This document shows, piece by piece, positions 8,411 through 15,249 of a stretch of DNA of 64,000 bases. Numbering within the stretch: position 1 is the stretch's first letter; each line of letters begins with the position of its first letter. The stretch lies in contig CAVVGT010000006.1 in NCBI GenBank assembly GCA_963747775.1, positions 124,001-188,000 of the forward strand, given 5' to 3'. The notes beneath the pieces are model-generated. The model did not search any database. It saw only the letters and a list, made by a program, of their open reading frames with translations, and was not told the origin of the DNA. The translations under genes were made by a program, and so were the position numbers. Origin of the DNA: JAGVSZ01 sp963747775. GTDB lineage: Bacteria > Pseudomonadota > Gammaproteobacteria > Burkholderiales > SG8-39.

Positions 8411-8824
8411 ATGCTCGACACCGTCCGCAAACTCGATTACTTCGCGATCCAGGCGCCTGACCGGCCGGGCGAGGGCGCCCGGCTGCTCGCCGCGCTCAAG
8501 AGCCGCGGCGTGAACCTGCTCGCGCTCATCGGCTTCCCGAGCGGGCGCAAGGCGCAGATCGATCTCGTGCCCGAAGACGCGGCGGCGCTGCGCGCAGCCG
8601 CGAAGCAGATGAAGCTTGCGCTCGGAACAAAGAAGTCGTGCTTCGTGATCCAGGGCGACGACCGGGTCGGTGCGCTCGCGGACACGCTGCAGACGCTCGC
8701 AGACGCCAAGATCAATGTGACAGCGATACAAGCAGTGACCGCCGGCATGGGCCGCTACGGCGCGATCTTCTGGGTCAAGCCGCGCGACGTCGCGAAGGCA
8801 GCGAAAGCGCTCGGCGCGAGTTGA
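8411..8824 (+). CDS. ACT-domain protein
   Basis: 137 residues, start supported by GAGGAGG at 8396-8402. Two ACT-like units are visible: DYFAIQAPDRPGEGARLLAA with LKSRGVNLLALIGFP (about 9-45), and KSCFVIQGDDRVGALADTL with LADAKINVTAIQAV (about 75-115). ACT modules bind amino acids or other small ligands. No enzyme domain is attached, so it may be a free regulator. It follows the nitrile-hydratase-like genes by 38 bases and may be co-transcribed. Confidence 0.78.
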   Translation: MLDTVRKLDYFAIQAPDRPGEGARLLAALKSRGVNLLALIGFPSGRKAQIDLVPEDAAALRAAAKQMKLALGTKKSCFVIQGDDRVGALADTLQTLADAKINVTAIQAVTAGMGRYGAIFWVKPRDVAKAAKALGAS

Positions 8825-8912
8825 ACGAGGATTGCGCCGCGGGGATCGACAAGGGGGATGTTCTTCTCTTGTTCGCATGAAAGTCTTTGGATTTTCTCGG
8901 CCGCTTAGGCCG

Positions 8913-8965
8913 AAAAAATTCCCCGGGGCAGTCGAGGAGGAGGAGGAGGGGTGACTGCCCCGAGG
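8913..8965 (-). terminator. Intrinsic terminator with CCTCC-repeat loop
   Basis: On the minus strand CCTCGGGGCAGTC (8965-8953) pairs with GACTGCCCCGGGG (8933-8921): 10 perfect pairs, one T-G wobble and two C-G pairs. AATTTTTT follows (8920-8913). The loop is the CCTCC repeat. The same DNA read on the plus strand has no T-tract after the stem, which sets the direction. Confidence 0.65.
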
Positions 8966-9069
8966 TCCCACAGAAGAGGAGGAGGAGCCCCGGATACGCC
9001 CGTGGAAGGCGTTACCGGAGGCGACGAAACCGGGGGACTCGATCGCTCCAGACACCCCGTTCTCGATTG
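8913..9069 (-). ncRNA. Candidate small RNA with two anti-Shine-Dalgarno loops
   Basis: No coding frame explains this stretch. Read on the minus strand, a plausible sigma70 promoter (TTGGAC at 9105-9100, TAGACT at 9081-9076, 18-base spacer) predicts a start near 9069, and an intrinsic terminator ends at 8913, giving about 157 nt. Inside are two pyrimidine runs: one within CCGGGGCTCCTCCTCCTC (8992-8975) and one in the 19-nt terminator loop, ACCCCTCCTCCTCCTCCTC (8952-8934). Both repeat CCTCC, the anti-Shine-Dalgarno core of 16S rRNA. A further stem, CCGGTAACGCC with GGCGTATCCGG (about 9018-8990), is possible upstream. The layout recalls alphaproteobacterial CCUCC-loop RNAs (CcsR, alpha-r14, cuckoo RNAs). 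Expression is unproven. Confidence 0.5.
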
Positions 9070-9075
9070 AGACCG

Positions 9076-9105
9076 AGTCTAGGGCGCCGCCGCATATCCG
9101 TCCAA
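9076..9105 (-). promoter_or_regulatory. Candidate sigma70 promoter for the minus-strand small RNA
   Basis: Minus strand: TTGGAC (9105-9100), 18 bases, TAGACT (9081-9076). The match is moderate. It points away from the LysR gene and toward the candidate RNA. The ATCGATT/AATCGAT dyad lies at the usual place for a LysR-type activator site. Confidence 0.4.
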
Positions 9106-9132
9106 TCGATTGCGTGGATTTTAGTAATCGAT
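9105..9132. promoter_or_regulatory. LysR-type dyad between divergent LysR gene and candidate small RNA
   Basis: ATCGATT at 9105-9111 and AATCGAT at 9126-9132 form a perfect 7-base inverted repeat with a 14-base spacer, size and symmetry usual for a LysR-type operator. It lies about 75 bases before the LysR start and abuts the -35 of the minus-strand promoter. GATAAT at 9139-9144 may be the -10 of the LysR gene. Confidence 0.5.
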
Positions 9133-9194
9133 CCGACAGATAATGCGACCGTCATCGCGGGCGCGTCGCCGCGCCGCCCGGCCCCGTCACGCCC

Positions 9195-10184
9195 ATGGAC
9201 ATCCGAACGGTCGATCTCAATCTGCTCGTCGCGCTCGACGCGCTGCTCGCCGAGCGCAACGTGACGCGCGCGGCGGCACGCCTCAAGCTTTCGCAGTCGG
9301 CGATGAGCGCCGCGCTGGCCCGGCTGCGCACGCTGTTCGGGGATCCGCTCCTGCTGCGCACCGCCGGCGGGATGCTGCCCACGTCCAAGGGGCAGGAGCT
9401 GGTCGCGCCAGTGCGTCTGGTGCTCGCCGAGATCGACCGGCTCGTCCAGCAGCCGGGCACGTTCGATCCCGCCGGCGCCGAACGCACCTTCACGATCGCC
9501 GCCTCGGACTACGTCGAGTTCGCAATCCTGCCGCGACTGGTGGACTTCCTCGAGGCCCGGGCGCCGCGCGCGCGGCTCGCGGTGCGCCCGATGGACTTCG
9601 GCGCGGTCGGGCGCAGCCTCGAGGCGGGCGAGGTCGACCTCGGGATTCTCGGCGCCGGATTCGCGCCGCCGAGCCTGCGGTCCCGCCCGCTGTTCGTCGA
9701 GCGGTTCGTCTGCGTGGCGCGCAAGGGCCATCCGCGCGTGGGTGAGCGCCTCACGCTCGACCAGTATTGCGCGCTCGATCACGTGCTGGTCTCCCCGTCG
9801 GGGGGGGCGTTCAGCGCGCCCGCGGACGATGCGCTCGCGGCAATCGGCCGGAGCCGCCACGTGCGGCTCTCGGTGCCGCACTTCCTGCTGGTGCCGGAGA
9901 TCCTGACGCGCTCCGACATGATCGCGGTGCTGCCCGAGCGACTGGCGCGCGGCTACGGCGATCGCTTCCGTATCTTCGACCTGCCGTTCGAGCTCGCGCC
10001 GTTCAGCGTGGTGGCGATCTGGCACGAACGCACGCACCGCGATCCGGCCCTCGCGTGGCTGCGTCAGTCGGTCGCGGACCTGATGAGCGACAGCGCGACC
10101 GTGGGGAGCGGGGGGTCCGTGGCGAATGCACCCACCCTCTTGCCCGTGCGCCGCCGGGTGACTCGGCGTCGGCGACGGGCGTGA
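9195..10184 (+). CDS. LysR-type transcriptional regulator (NodD/NahR-like subgroup)
   Basis: 329 residues. The winged helix-turn-helix is at residues 6-65: LNLLVALDALLAERNVTRAA with LKLSQSAMSAALARLRTLFG. The effector domain follows (FTIAASDYVEFAILPRLV). The LNLLxxLDALLxE start and the S-Q-S-A-M-S recognition helix fit the NodD/NahR/LinR subgroup, which usually senses aromatic compounds. The last 35 residues are Arg-rich and atypical. It is divergent from the small-RNA candidate and convergent with the next LysR gene. LysR proteins normally control a divergent target; here the only divergent unit is the RNA. Confidence 0.88.
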   Translation: MDIRTVDLNLLVALDALLAERNVTRAAARLKLSQSAMSAALARLRTLFGDPLLLRTAGGMLPTSKGQELVAPVRLVLAEIDRLVQQPGTFDPAGAERTFTIAASDYVEFAILPRLVDFLEARAPRARLAVRPMDFGAVGRSLEAGEVDLGILGAGFAPPSLRSRPLFVERFVCVARKGHPRVGERLTLDQYCALDHVLVSPSGGAFSAPADDALAAIGRSRHVRLSVPHFLLVPEILTRSDMIAVLPERLARGYGDRFRIFDLPFELAPFSVVAIWHERTHRDPALAWLRQSVADLMSDSATVGSGGSVANAPTLLPVRRRVTRRRRRA

Positions 10185-10215
10185 CCGCGTCGCCCGGGTG
10201 CGACGCGCCGGGCGC

Positions 10216-11220
10216 TCACTTCCGGCTCGCGCTCCGGGGTGTGGGCTTCGGCGCGTCCCGTCGTGCCGGCGGGGCTTCCGGCGCCGGCGCGCCGCGCGCC
10301 GCATCGATCCGTTCCCACCAGGGATCGCGCGCGGCATTGCCGCCGAGACGCTCCGCGAGAAAGTCGACGAACGCGCGCACCTTGCCCGCAAGGTGGCGGC
10401 GGTGCGGGAAGACCGCGGAGAGCCCGATGTTGACCGTGCGCCAGTCCTCGAGCACCGTCGTCAGGCGCCCCGCCGCGATCTCGCGCCAGGCGCTGATCGT
10501 CGTCAGCAGGAGGATTCCCGCGCCGGCGATGCAGGCATCGCGCAGCAGGCGGGTCGAGTTCGAGCGCATCACCGGCTTGATCGGAACGATGCGCTTGTCG
10601 CCGTCACGACGGAGCATCAGCTCGTCCCGCAGCAGCGGGTGGATCATCGGGAGGAAGCGGTGTCGCTCCAATTCCTCCGGCATGCGCGGCGCACCGTGTT
10701 TGGCCAGATAGTCGGGCGCTGCGCAGAGGATCAGCCGCGAATGCGCCAGCGGCCGCACGATCAGGCTCGATTCGGGCAGGTGAACCGCGCCCCGGATCCC
10801 GACGTCGAAACGCTCCTCGACGAGGTCGACGAACCGGTTCTCGAGCACCACCTCCGGCTCGACCTCGGGCTGCGTCTGCATGAATTCGAAGATCAGCGGG
10901 GCGAGCTCCTCGCCCATGTCGACGCCGGCCGTGATCCGGAGCGTCCCGCGCGGCGCGCGCGTCGATGCCCCGACGGCGGCCTCGACGTCGTCGAGCTCGC
11001 CGACGATGCGGGAGCAGTGCTCGTAGTACGCCGCGCCGGCTTCGGTGAGGCTCACCTGGCGAGTCGTGCGGTTGAGCAGGCGCACGCCCAGCCGCTCCTC
11101 CAGGCTGCTGACGTGCTTGGTGACCATCGCCGGGGAGATGTCGAGGCGCGCTGCGGCTTTCGAGAAGCCGCCGGCCTGCACCACGCGCAGGAATGCCCGC
11201 ATGCTCGTCAGGGTGTCCAC
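10216..11220 (-). CDS. LysR-type transcriptional regulator (CrgA/DmlR-like subgroup)
   Basis: 334 residues from GTG (an in-frame ATG six codons later is an alternative). The HTH is MRAFLRVVQAGGFSKAAARL with SPAMVTKHVSSLEERLGVRL, then LLNRTTRQVSLTEAGAAYYE, typical of the CrgA/DmlR group. The effector domain has LRITAGVDMGEELAPLIFEF and VGIRGAVHLPESSLIVRPL. A C-terminal extension of about 30 residues rich in Ala, Pro and Arg is unusual. It is divergent from a GNAT gene, with a TTACCC-G-GGGTAA dyad just upstream of its start. Confidence 0.88.
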   Translation of the reverse strand: MDTLTSMRAFLRVVQAGGFSKAAARLDISPAMVTKHVSSLEERLGVRLLNRTTRQVSLTEAGAAYYEHCSRIVGELDDVEAAVGASTRAPRGTLRITAGVDMGEELAPLIFEFMQTQPEVEPEVVLENRFVDLVEERFDVGIRGAVHLPESSLIVRPLAHSRLILCAAPDYLAKHGAPRMPEELERHRFLPMIHPLLRDELMLRRDGDKRIVPIKPVMRSNSTRLLRDACIAGAGILLLTTISAWREIAAGRLTTVLEDWRTVNIGLSAVFPHRRHLAGKVRAFVDFLAERLGGNAARDPWWERIDAARGAPAPEAPPARRDAPKPTPRSASRK

Positions 11221-11226
11221 GATTGT

Positions 11227-11239
11227 TTACCCGGGGTAA
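11227..11239. promoter_or_regulatory. Palindrome upstream of the CrgA-like LysR gene
   Basis: TTACCC, one central G, GGGTAA: a perfect 6-1-6 inverted repeat, 7 bases upstream of the minus-strand GTG start. The position suits autoregulation; the binding protein is not known. Confidence 0.4.
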
Positions 11240-11299
11240 GAGATCTCATTCCGCGGCGACGGATTCTAAGCCCGGCGCGTCCGGTCTAGAGTGCCCTGC

Positions 11300-11974
11300 A
11301 TGGAAACGTCCTCCGAGCCCCGCGCGGAACCCCGGCAGGCGGAAGCGCCGCCGGTCCGGTATCCGTTCGATCTCGTCGACGTGTGGCACACGCGTGATGG
11401 CGAGCGCGTCCTGATCCGCCCCGTGCATCCCCAGGACCTCGATCTCGTCCAGACGTTCGTGCGCGAGCTGTCGCCGGAGTCGCGGTACAACCGCTTTCAC
11501 GGCGCGGTCAAGGAGCTCACGCCGGGGATGGCGCGCTGGGCGACGCACGTCGACTACGATCGGCACATGGCCCTGATCGCGGTGGTGTACCGAGAAGGGC
11601 GCGAAATCGAGATCGGGGCCGCGCGCTACGCCGTGAGTGCCGACGGCGAGACGGCCGAGTTCGCCGTCGCGGTCGCCGACGCCTGGCAGGGCCGGGGCGT
11701 CGGCGACCGCCTGCTGCGCGGACTGATCGAAGTCGCAGCGCGCCGTGGACTGCGGTGGATGGAGGGCGAGATCCTCGCGACCAACCGCGGCATGCGCGCC
11801 CTCGCGCGCAAGCTCGGATTCCAGAGCCGCGCCCGCAGCGGCGAGGCGCGCCTGGTGAGAGTCAGCCGGATCCTGCGCAGCGAAGACGCCCGCAGCGGTG
11901 CGCGCGGCACGGAGCGCGCCGGGTGGCGGGACCTGTTCGGGATGCTGCGCGTCCGCCCGTTCTCCCTGGGCTAG
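11300..11974 (+). CDS. GNAT family acetyltransferase, protein-lysine-acetyltransferase-like
   Basis: 224 residues from ATG; an in-frame GTG three codons earlier is possible. The N-terminal YPFDLVDVWHTRDGERVLIR and PVHPQDLDLVQTFVRELSPES resemble the GNAT domain of Pat/PatZ-type protein acetyltransferases and of stand-alone paralogues. The acetyl-CoA loop is WQGRGVGDRLLRGL (about 130-145), followed by NRGMRALARKLGFQ. No cyclic-nucleotide or CoA-ligase domain is attached. It converges with the SDR gene, overlapping by four bases. Confidence 0.8.
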   Translation: METSSEPRAEPRQAEAPPVRYPFDLVDVWHTRDGERVLIRPVHPQDLDLVQTFVRELSPESRYNRFHGAVKELTPGMARWATHVDYDRHMALIAVVYREGREIEIGAARYAVSADGETAEFAVAVADAWQGRGVGDRLLRGLIEVAARRGLRWMEGEILATNRGMRALARKLGFQSRARSGEARLVRVSRILRSEDARSGARGTERAGWRDLFGMLRVRPFSLG

Positions 11975-12702
11975 AACTTCTCCGCCCAGGGCCGGAGGTC
12001 GGTCTCGAACGTCCACGCGCTGCGCGGCTGCTGCGCGAGTTGCCAGTAGACCTCGGCGATGTCCGCCGGCTTCAGCATCCCGTCTTCCGGCAGCTGCGCC
12101 ACCCGCTCGGGAAAACGGGCGCGAACGCGCTCGGAGTCGATCATCCCGTCGACGATCACCGACGCGACGTGAATGCCTTTCGGGCCCAGCTCGCGCGCCA
12201 TCGACTGCGCGACGTGGCGGACGCCACCCTTCGCGGCCGCGAAGGCGGCGAACTGCGACGACCCGCGCAAGCTCGCGGTCGCGCCGGTGAAGAGGATCGT
12301 GCCCTGGCCGCGCGGCACCATGTGACGCGCCGCCTCCCTACCCACCAGGAAGCCGGCGTAGCACCCGAGCCGCCACACCTTCTCGAACATGTCCGCCGGC
12401 GTATCGAGGATCGACGCCCGGAAGTTTGCGCCGGTGTTGAATACCGCCACGCCGATCGGCCCGATCTCGGCCTCGACGTCGTCGAAGAGCTTGGCGACCG
12501 CGGTCTCCTCGCGCAGGTCGGCCACGTACGCGATGCCGCGCCCGCCGGCCGCCTCGATGTCGCCGGCGATGCGTGCGAGACGGTCGGCACTGCGCGCGAC
12601 GAGCACGGTCTGGAATCCGCCGCGCGCGAACCGCCGCGCCACCGCGCCGCCCAGCCCGTCGCCGACGCCGGCGACCAGCGCCACGTTCGTCCTGCCCGTC
12701 AT
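11971..12702 (-). CDS. Short-chain dehydrogenase/reductase-like protein lacking the catalytic Tyr
   Basis: 243 residues. The cofactor loop is VALVAGVGDGLGGAVARRF (GxxxGxG), and FNTGANF stands where classical SDRs have NNAG. The active-site segment reads TGATASLRGSSQFAAFAAAK: the Lys is kept but the usual Tyr four residues before it is Phe. Classical SDRs need YxxxK, so this protein may bind cofactor without normal redox chemistry or use another acid. I recall a proteobacterial subgroup with this FAAAK form. No operon partner upstream; a cupin gene follows on the same strand. Confidence 0.82.
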   Translation of the reverse strand: MTGRTNVALVAGVGDGLGGAVARRFARGGFQTVLVARSADRLARIAGDIEAAGGRGIAYVADLREETAVAKLFDDVEAEIGPIGVAVFNTGANFRASILDTPADMFEKVWRLGCYAGFLVGREAARHMVPRGQGTILFTGATASLRGSSQFAAFAAAKGGVRHVAQSMARELGPKGIHVASVIVDGMIDSERVRARFPERVAQLPEDGMLKPADIAEVYWQLAQQPRSAWTFETDLRPWAEKF

Positions 12703-12763
12703 GAGAGCCTCCGTCGCTCGTTTGACGCCGGGACTCTAATGGATTTCGCCTTGCGACTGTCCG

Positions 12764-13120
12764 TCAGAGGAGCTCGGTGTCGTCGTGCGAATACGCCGGC
12801 GCGCACGCACACAGGATCCGCAGCGGCGCCGCACCCGTGTTCCGGATCCGGTGCGGAGTGCCCGGCGGGATGCACACCGTGTCGCCGGCGCGCACATCGA
12901 ACGTCTCGCTGCCGAGCGTCATGACGCCTTCGCCCGCGGTGATGTGATACAGCTCCTCGGTCACGCGATGCCGGTGCAGCAGGGTCTCGCCGCCGGGCGG
13001 CACCGTCGCTTCGGCGAGGCTCTGTGCGCGATTCCCATGCACCGCCGGGTGCATCAGCTCGCGGATCCCGGAGCCGTCTTTCGTGACGTAGGGCTTCGCA
13101 TCGGCGTGGCGCGACTTCAT
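12764..13120 (-). CDS. Cupin-domain protein
   Basis: 118 residues. HRHRVTEELYHITAGEGVM is the first cupin motif with two His and Glu; DTVCIPPGTPHRIRNTG is the second with the third metal His. The fold and ligand set suggest a single-domain metal cupin (mannose-6-phosphate-isomerase type 2 superfamily). Its start overlaps the GDSL gene stop, so the two are translationally coupled. No substrate can be assigned. Confidence 0.85.
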   Translation of the reverse strand: MKSRHADAKPYVTKDGSGIRELMHPAVHGNRAQSLAEATVPPGGETLLHRHRVTEELYHITAGEGVMTLGSETFDVRAGDTVCIPPGTPHRIRNTGAAPLRILCACAPAYSHDDTELL

Positions 13121-13731
13121 CAGATCGCCTTGGCCCGCTTGAGGAGCTCGGCGAGCGAGCCCGCGATGCGCGCGTACCCCTTCGCGTTCGGGTGCACCCA
13201 GTCGCTCTTGAGCTCGTTGTCCGTGAGCACCGTCTTGAGCACGTCACCGTCGTAGGGGATGCGGAACTCGCGTGCAATGTCCGCGTAGAAGGCGGCGGGC
13301 GCGGCGGTCAGTCCGAGCTTCGGCACGCCGACGAGCACCACCTCGATGCCCTGGTCGCGCGCGAGCTTCACCATCGCTCGCACGTTCGCTGCCGCCTGCG
13401 TCTCCGGCAGCTTGCGCAGGAAGTCGTTGCCGCCATGGCAGAGGATGAGGAGCTTCGGCTGCGCCCGCTCGAGCGCCTCGGGCAGGCGTTCGAGCCCGGT
13501 CCCGCTGACTTCTCCCGGCACGCCGGCCGACACCACCTTGCGCCCGATCAGCCGCTCGAGTATCGCCGGGTAGCTCTCCGGCGTCGACGCGCCGGTGCCG
13601 TAGGTGAGGCTGTCGCCGAAGGCGAGCACCACCGCGTTGGCGTCGAGCCGCGACAGGGGCGGCGTGCGCTCGCCGCAGCCGGCGAGCGCGATTGCGCAGG
13701 CGAAGACGAACGAGAAAAGTCGCGCCGACAT
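13120..13731 (-). CDS. GDSL/SGNH-type arylesterase-like lipoprotein
   Basis: 204 residues from the ATG at 13731; a longer start is possible but this one gives a clean lipoprotein signal (FVFACAIALAGC, Cys near residue 19). Block I is VLAFGDSLTYGTGA with the nucleophile Ser, block III is LCHGGNDFLR with the oxyanion Asn, and block V is DWVHPNAKGY with the catalytic Asp and His. Size and order match TesA-like arylesterases/lysophospholipases. It is probably anchored on the periplasmic side. Coupled to the cupin gene downstream. Confidence 0.88.
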   Translation of the reverse strand: MSARLFSFVFACAIALAGCGERTPPLSRLDANAVVLAFGDSLTYGTGASTPESYPAILERLIGRKVVSAGVPGEVSGTGLERLPEALERAQPKLLILCHGGNDFLRKLPETQAAANVRAMVKLARDQGIEVVLVGVPKLGLTAAPAAFYADIAREFRIPYDGDVLKTVLTDNELKSDWVHPNAKGYARIAGSLAELLKRAKAI

Positions 13732-13880
13732 GCCGCGAGCATAGCCGACCGCTCCAACGGGTGCCGTATCCATCGAACCACCTTCTGACCGGATCAGCAA
13801 CTCGCAACCCATCCGTGCACCAGGGCCTTAGAATCGGGCGCAGAGCACGGCCCGGGTTCGCCGCCCAGAACCTACAACAA

Positions 13881-14822
13881 TTGGTCCCGCTGTCCTTGTC
13901 GCAGATCCCCGCCCGCCTGCTCCTGCTCGCCGTGCTTGCCGCGCCGCTCGACGCGTGGGCCGTGGAGAGCGCAGCCGTCGCTTGGTGGGTCTGGCCGCTC
14001 GCGCTGTTCCTGGTGACGTTCGTACTTGGCATCGTCGCGGTGCTCGGCGGCGTCGGCGGCGGCGTGCTCTTCGTGCCGATCGTCGGGGGCTTCTTCCCAT
14101 TCCATCTCGATTTCGTGCGCGGCGCGGGGCTCATGCTCGCCCTTTCGAGCGCGCTCTCGGCCGGACCCGGGCTCCTGCGCGCGGGTCTCGCCAGTCTGCG
14201 GCTCGCGATGCCGCTCGCGCTGGTCGGGTCGATAACCTCCGTGCTTGGCGCGATGGCCGGACTCGCGCTGCCCACCGCGGTGGTGCAGACCGCGCTCGGC
14301 GCCGTGATTCTGGCGATCGCGGTGCTGATGTGGCGGTCGAAGCGGTCGGAGCGACCGGAGGTCGCGCGGCCCGACGCTCTCGGGGCGGCGCTCGGCATGC
14401 ACGGGATCTTTTTCGATGCCGCCACCCGCGAGGAGAGCGATTGGCGCGTGCACCGGACACCGCTCGGCCTCGTGCTCTTCGCCGGCATCGGATTCCTGGC
14501 CGGGATGTTCGGGCTCGGCGCCGGCTGGGCCAACGTCCCGGTGCTGAACCTCGTGATGGGCGCGCCGCTCAAGGTCTCGGTGTCGACCTCCGGGTTCCTG
14601 CTCTCGGTCGTCGACACCTCCGCAGCGTGGGTCTACATCAACCGCGGCGCGCTGCTGCCGATGCTCGTCGTGCCTTCGCTGCTCGGCGTGATGCTCGGCG
14701 CGCGGATCGGCGGTCGCCTGCTGCACGTGACGCGCGCATCGACGGTGCGCAAGATCGTCATCGGCCTGCTGCTCGTCGCGGGCGGGCGAGCGCTTGCGAA
14801 AGGCCTCGGGATCTGGGCCTAG
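13881..14822 (+). CDS. TauE/SafE family membrane transporter
   Basis: About 313 residues. No ATG in frame near the N-terminus; TTG at 13881 or 13896 precedes a signal-like LLLLAVLAAPLDAWA. The body has repeated hydrophobic segments including LGIVAVLGGVGGGVLFVPIV and the matching second-half repeat IGFLAGMFGLGAGWANVPVL, the inverted-repeat signature of TauE/SafE (DUF81) carriers, linked to export or uptake of sulfite, sulfoacetate or other organic anions. A cytoplasmic loop of about 45 residues (KRSERPEVARPDALG onward) joins the halves. A small membrane protein follows after 10 bases. Confidence 0.85.
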   Translation: MVPLSLSQIPARLLLLAVLAAPLDAWAVESAAVAWWVWPLALFLVTFVLGIVAVLGGVGGGVLFVPIVGGFFPFHLDFVRGAGLMLALSSALSAGPGLLRAGLASLRLAMPLALVGSITSVLGAMAGLALPTAVVQTALGAVILAIAVLMWRSKRSERPEVARPDALGAALGMHGIFFDAATREESDWRVHRTPLGLVLFAGIGFLAGMFGLGAGWANVPVLNLVMGAPLKVSVSTSGFLLSVVDTSAAWVYINRGALLPMLVVPSLLGVMLGARIGGRLLHVTRASTVRKIVIGLLLVAGGRALAKGLGIWA

Positions 14823-14832
14823 GGGAAGCTCG

Positions 14833-15249
14833 ATGAGCACAGACCGCGATCACGCAAGTGCCGAGCAGAAGCTCTACGCGCGCTGGCTGGATGCCGGCAC
14901 CAAGATCGGATTCGTCGCGCTCGTGATCACGTTTTTCGTGCACGTCTTCGAGCTTGTGCCGCCGGGCATTGCGCACGAGCATCTGCCGCTGTATTGGCAT
15001 CTTCCGGTCGGCGAGTTCATCGCGCTCACCGGCGCCCCGAAGGGGTGGGCCTGGGTGGCGCGGCTCGGCGAGGCGGACCTCCTCAACTTCGTCGGCGTCG
15101 CCATCCTCGGCGGCATCACGGCGGTCTGCTACGCGCGGCTCATTCCGCTATTCGTGCGCGCCCGCGAGCGGACGTTCGTGGCGATCTGCGTCGCCGAGAT
15201 CGTCGTGCTCGTGGCGGCAGCGACCGGCATCGTGGGCGGGGCGCACTAG
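14833..15249 (+). CDS. Small three-helix membrane protein, possible TauE/SafE partner
   Basis: 138 residues. Three hydrophobic segments are visible: IGFVALVITFFVHVFELVPP (about 26-45), LNFVGVAILGGITAVCYARL (about 83-103) and FVAICVAEIVVLVAAATG (about 113-131). The arrangement, a TauE/SafE gene followed directly by a three-helix protein, resembles the DUF1634 pairing, but I cannot confirm that family by eye. The loop after helix 1 is His/Pro-rich (HEHLPLYWHLP). Convergent with the SulP gene. Confidence 0.65.
   Translation: MSTDRDHASAEQKLYARWLDAGTKIGFVALVITFFVHVFELVPPGIAHEHLPLYWHLPVGEFIALTGAPKGWAWVARLGEADLLNFVGVAILGGITAVCYARLIPLFVRARERTFVAICVAEIVVLVAAATGIVGGAH

Noticed and set aside
8892..8918. 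Hairpin TTTTCTCGGCC / GGCCGAAAAAA as a terminator of the ACT gene.
   Set aside because: The order is T-stem-A, the reverse of an intrinsic terminator on either strand; the T-tract belongs to the minus-strand hairpin next to it.
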